Source: JADGGM01 sp027307005
Lineage (GTDB): Bacteria > Gemmatimonadota > Gemmatimonadetes > Gemmatimonadales > Gemmatimonadaceae
Direction of reading: 5' to 3'
Assembly (NCBI GenBank): GCA_035455745.1
Contig: DATIEP010000059.1
Span: 244,566-308,565, forward strand
Length of the DNA: 64,000 nucleotides
How positions within the stretch are numbered: position 1 is the stretch's first letter; every line of letters starts with the position of its first letter. This document shows, piece by piece, positions 61,437 through 64,000 of the stretch. Below the pieces are notes generated by a model. The model ran no database searches. It was not told the DNA's origin and worked only from the letters and a program-made list of their open reading frames with translations. A program made the translations under genes and the position numbers.

Positions 61437-63374
61437 ATGAGTAGCGACGTGACGCGTCGAGAGTTCGTGATTGGCACGGCGGCCGCGGCGGCGGCCGCGA
61501 CCATCTGGCCGCGGCGCGCGCTGGCCGCACGGCGGCGCTGGCTCTCGGGCGCTGCGAGCGACCCCAGCATCGTGCGCCCATTCGATCTGGCGCGCGTGCA
61601 ACTGCGCCCGGGTCCGTTTCTCGATCAAGCGGAGATTGCGCGCCGTCATCTGCTGAGCGTCGATCCCGACCGGCTGTTGCACATGTTCCGCGTCACGGCC
61701 GGTTTTGCATCATCGGCCCAACCTCTCGGCGGTTGGGAAGCGCCGGTGAACGAGCTGCGCGGGCACTATACCGGGCACTTCATGTCGGGGTGCGCGCTCA
61801 TGAGCACGAGCATGCGCGATCCGGAGCTGCGGAAGCGCGGCGCCTACGTGGTGAGCGTGCTGGCGCAGTGCCAGCAGGCGCACGGCAACGGGTACGTCAG
61901 CGCGTTTCCCGAGGAGTTCTTTGACCGGTTGCGTGACGGGAAGAACGTGTGGGCGCCGTTCTACACGATCCACAAGATCATGGCCGGGCTGTTAGACACA
62001 TACACGTACACCGGCAACGCGCAAGCGATGGCGGTGCTCACGGCACTGGCCGCGTGGACGCGCGGGTGGGTCTCTCCGTTAGGCGACGAGGCGATGGCGC
62101 GCGTGCTCGAGCGCGAGTACGGCGGAATGAACGAGGTGCTGTACAATCTCTCGGCCGTGACGGGCGATGCGCAGTGGGCGCAGCTGGCGCACCGGTTCGA
62201 TCACGAACGGGTGTTCGCGCCGCTGGCCATGGGGCGCGACGAGCTCAAGGGACTGCACGTCAACACGACCATTCCGAAGATCATTGGCGCGGCGCGCCGG
62301 TACGAGGTCGTCGGCGATGCGCGGTACCACGCGGTCGCCGATTACTTCTGGCGAGAGGTCACGGGGCATCGCGCGTACTGCACCGGCGGGACGAGCAACG
62401 GCGAAGGATGGCAGGCGGAGCCCGATGTACTTTCGACGCAATTGAGCGGATACACGCAGGAATGTTGTACGACGTACAACATGCTCAAGCTGACGCGTCA
62501 CGTGTTCGGGTGGACCGCCGATCCGCGGTGCGCGGACTATTACGAGCGCGCGCTGTTCAACGGCATCTTGGGGACGCAGCATCCGGCGGACGGGATGACG
62601 CTGTACTACGTGCCGCTCGCGTCGGGCTACTGGAAATTGTTCGGCCATCCCAACGAGTCGTTCTGGTGCTGCAACGGCACCGGACTCGAGTCCTATTCGA
62701 AATTCGGCGACAGTATCTATTTTCGGGATGACGCCGGCGTGTACGTGAACCTGTTCATCGCGTCGGAGCTGGACGACCGCGAGCGGGGCGTGCGCTTGAC
62801 GCAGGAGACGCGGTTTCCGCTCGAGGAGTCGACGCGCCTCACGGTGCACTGTGCGCACCCGGTACGCTTCGCGATGCGGGTGCGCGTGCCGTACTGGGTT
62901 GGGCGCGCGGGTTCGGCCACGCTCAACGGACGGCGGCTGGACGCCTTTGCGGCGCCGAGCAGCTACCTGGTGGTCGACCGCACCTGGAGAGACGGCGACC
63001 GCCTGGAGATGACGCTGCCGATGGGGCTGCACGCAGATCCGACGCCGGACAATCCGGCGGTGCAAGCCCTGATGTACGGCCCGCTGGTGCTCGCCGGCCG
63101 GTTAGGCAGCGCCGGCTTGACACCCGATGTGCTGCGCGCCGAGCCCACGAAGCCCCGCACCGTCCCCGAGTACAAGGCCGATCCCGTGCCGGCGCCGTCG
63201 TTCACGGCATTGGGCGCCGATCCGTCGACGTGGATCACGAAGCGGTCGGCCGCCGGAGCGCCGCTCGAATTCCACACCGTTGGGCAGGCGACGGACGTGA
63301 CGCTGGTGCCGCTCAACACGGTCATCGACGAGCGGTACGCGGTGTACTGGAACGTGACGCCGCGCGGCGCATGA
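61437..63374 (+). CDS. GH127 beta-L-arabinofuranosidase-like enzyme (DUF1680), Tat-exported
   Basis: Protein of 645 aa. A Tat signal (TRREFVIGTAAAAAAA) indicates export of a folded, metal-containing enzyme. The (alpha/alpha)6 domain carries the zinc-cysteine site of GH127: QECCTTYNML (Glu342, Cys344) and FWCCNGTG (Cys411, Cys412), matching Glu338/Cys340/Cys417/Cys418 of HypBA1. C-terminal beta domains follow. It should release arabinose from plant glycans such as hydroxyproline-linked arabinans. It stands in a plus-strand pair with the next Tat protein, 22 bp downstream. Confidence 0.9.
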   Translation: MSSDVTRREFVIGTAAAAAAATIWPRRALAARRRWLSGAASDPSIVRPFDLARVQLRPGPFLDQAEIARRHLLSVDPDRLLHMFRVTAGFASSAQPLGGWEAPVNELRGHYTGHFMSGCALMSTSMRDPELRKRGAYVVSVLAQCQQAHGNGYVSAFPEEFFDRLRDGKNVWAPFYTIHKIMAGLLDTYTYTGNAQAMAVLTALAAWTRGWVSPLGDEAMARVLEREYGGMNEVLYNLSAVTGDAQWAQLAHRFDHERVFAPLAMGRDELKGLHVNTTIPKIIGAARRYEVVGDARYHAVADYFWREVTGHRAYCTGGTSNGEGWQAEPDVLSTQLSGYTQECCTTYNMLKLTRHVFGWTADPRCADYYERALFNGILGTQHPADGMTLYYVPLASGYWKLFGHPNESFWCCNGTGLESYSKFGDSIYFRDDAGVYVNLFIASELDDRERGVRLTQETRFPLEESTRLTVHCAHPVRFAMRVRVPYWVGRAGSATLNGRRLDAFAAPSSYLVVDRTWRDGDRLEMTLPMGLHADPTPDNPAVQALMYGPLVLAGRLGSAGLTPDVLRAEPTKPRTVPEYKADPVPAPSFTALGADPSTWITKRSAAGAPLEFHTVGQATDVTLVPLNTVIDERYAVYWNVTPRGA

Positions 63375-63396
63375 ACGGCCGACGGCGCGGGGCCGA

Positions 63397-64000
63397 GTGA
63401 CGGGTCCCGTCTCGCGGCGGGACGCCCTCAAGATCCTTGGCGCGACATCCGCAGGCGCGCTCCTCGGCGCGCCTAACGGTGGGTTGGGCGGCGCAGACTC
63501 CGTGGCGCGGGCCGCGGCGCCCATCCAGGTGCTGCCGCTCACGTCCACGAGCGAGGTGTTCGTTCCGCCGCGCGGACGCGCCTACGACAAGTTCAGCTTC
63601 GATTTCCCCGAGCCGTCGGTCGCGTTCCAGGGCTACCGCTTCGGCGTGCTCGTGTTCACGTACGAGAACGTGTACGGACTGGACCGCGGCGCGATGCACG
63701 CAGCATCCGTCGGCGACGGAGTGCGCGTGGATTGCGATCGGCTGGTCTGGGCGGGCGGACAGGAGCGCACGTCAGGCCGCGTGACGCTCGACCTGCGGCG
63801 AGAGGGGGAGCGCGCGCTGACGTGGACCGTGCGCGCGTCCATGCCGAAGCGCATCAAGGCGATCACGACCATCGTGCGCGGCGTGCCGCGCGGGCGCGTC
63901 TCGGCATCGGGCGCGCCGTTTTTCGATCCGCACGACGACGAAATTCTCCTCGGCTATCCGTTCAGCGGCGGCGATCTCGTTGGCCCGGGCGAGGCGGGCG
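63397..64000 (+). CDS. Tat-exported protein of unknown family, 5' part only
   Basis: From the GTG at 63397 the frame stays open to the window edge (201 codons). It begins with a Tat signal (SRRDALKILGATSAGALLGA) and continues as a beta-rich region (TYENVYGLDRGAMHAASVGD, ALTWTVRASMPKRIKAITTI). I do not recognise the family; glycan binding or hydrolysis is suggested only by its place after the arabinofuranosidase. Its 3' end is outside the window. Confidence 0.75.
   Translation, partial: MTGPVSRRDALKILGATSAGALLGAPNGGLGGADSVARAAAPIQVLPLTSTSEVFVPPRGRAYDKFSFDFPEPSVAFQGYRFGVLVFTYENVYGLDRGAMHAASVGDGVRVDCDRLVWAGGQERTSGRVTLDLRREGERALTWTVRASMPKRIKAITTIVRGVPRGRVSASGAPFFDPHDDEILLGYPFSGGDLVGPGEAG

Overview
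This window is GC-rich bacterial DNA (roughly two thirds G+C by eye) from an organism with an outer membrane: it encodes a TolC/MFP/RND efflux system, a TonB-dependent receptor and a beta-barrel protein. Two giant ADOP-type FtsX permeases (one with its PadR regulator), Asp-Thr-Thr repeats in several exported proteins, and no sign of phage or IS elements suggest Gemmatimonadota or a related soil phylum such as Acidobacteriota. No rRNA or tRNA is present to settle this. Genes sit in tight strings, and many starts overlap the previous stop as ATGA or GTGA.

Layout. 1-3590: two-component signalling (response regulator, histidine kinase, a receiver-DHp protein) and endonuclease IV. 3610-9233: a BNR lipoprotein, an APC permease, P5C dehydrogenase (pruA), a PhzF-family enzyme, a small membrane protein and a decayed permease tail. 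9244-14209: ADOP permease with PadR regulator and operator, a GGDEF diguanylate cyclase, and panD. 14448-18259: an outer-membrane protein and a divergent M20 peptidase. 18273-25077 (minus): a complete trans-4-hydroxyproline catabolic operon with its GntR/FCD regulator. 25310-27332: an ABC-2 exporter. 27355-37087 (minus): tetR-tolC-MFP-RND-SDR-ADOP efflux operon. 37088-37556: a gene-free stretch holding a 304-bp imperfect palindrome and a terminator.

37557-47640: small membrane protein, MarR regulator, an S9-peptidase-like protein lacking its catalytic His, an exported JAMM-like protein, a peptidoglycan-binding-like protein, TPR/HD-GYP phosphodiesterase, ZU5-like lipoprotein, sensor kinase and a disulfide oxidoreductase. 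47905-51448: ergothioneine operon egtB-egtD-egtA. 51455-57053: CHAD-CYTH protein and a probable copper cluster (TonB receptor, Cys/His/Met-rich protein, lipoprotein, CopC). 57031-61278 (minus): biotin operon bioF-A-D-B. 61437-64000: Tat-exported GH127 beta-L-arabinofuranosidase and the start of a second Tat-exported protein.

How the parts work together: the hydroxyproline operon carries trans-4-hydroxy-L-proline to 2-oxoglutarate, and pruA and an M20 peptidase nearby fit growth on peptides and proline. GGDEF and HD-GYP proteins set c-di-GMP levels. The most striking non-genic signals are (1) the heptamer GCCTAAC/GTTAGGC, about 90 copies counted by eye in all permitted reading frames and both orientations, and (2) the palindrome at 37204-37507, part of which resembles the intergenic sequence at 14394-14440.
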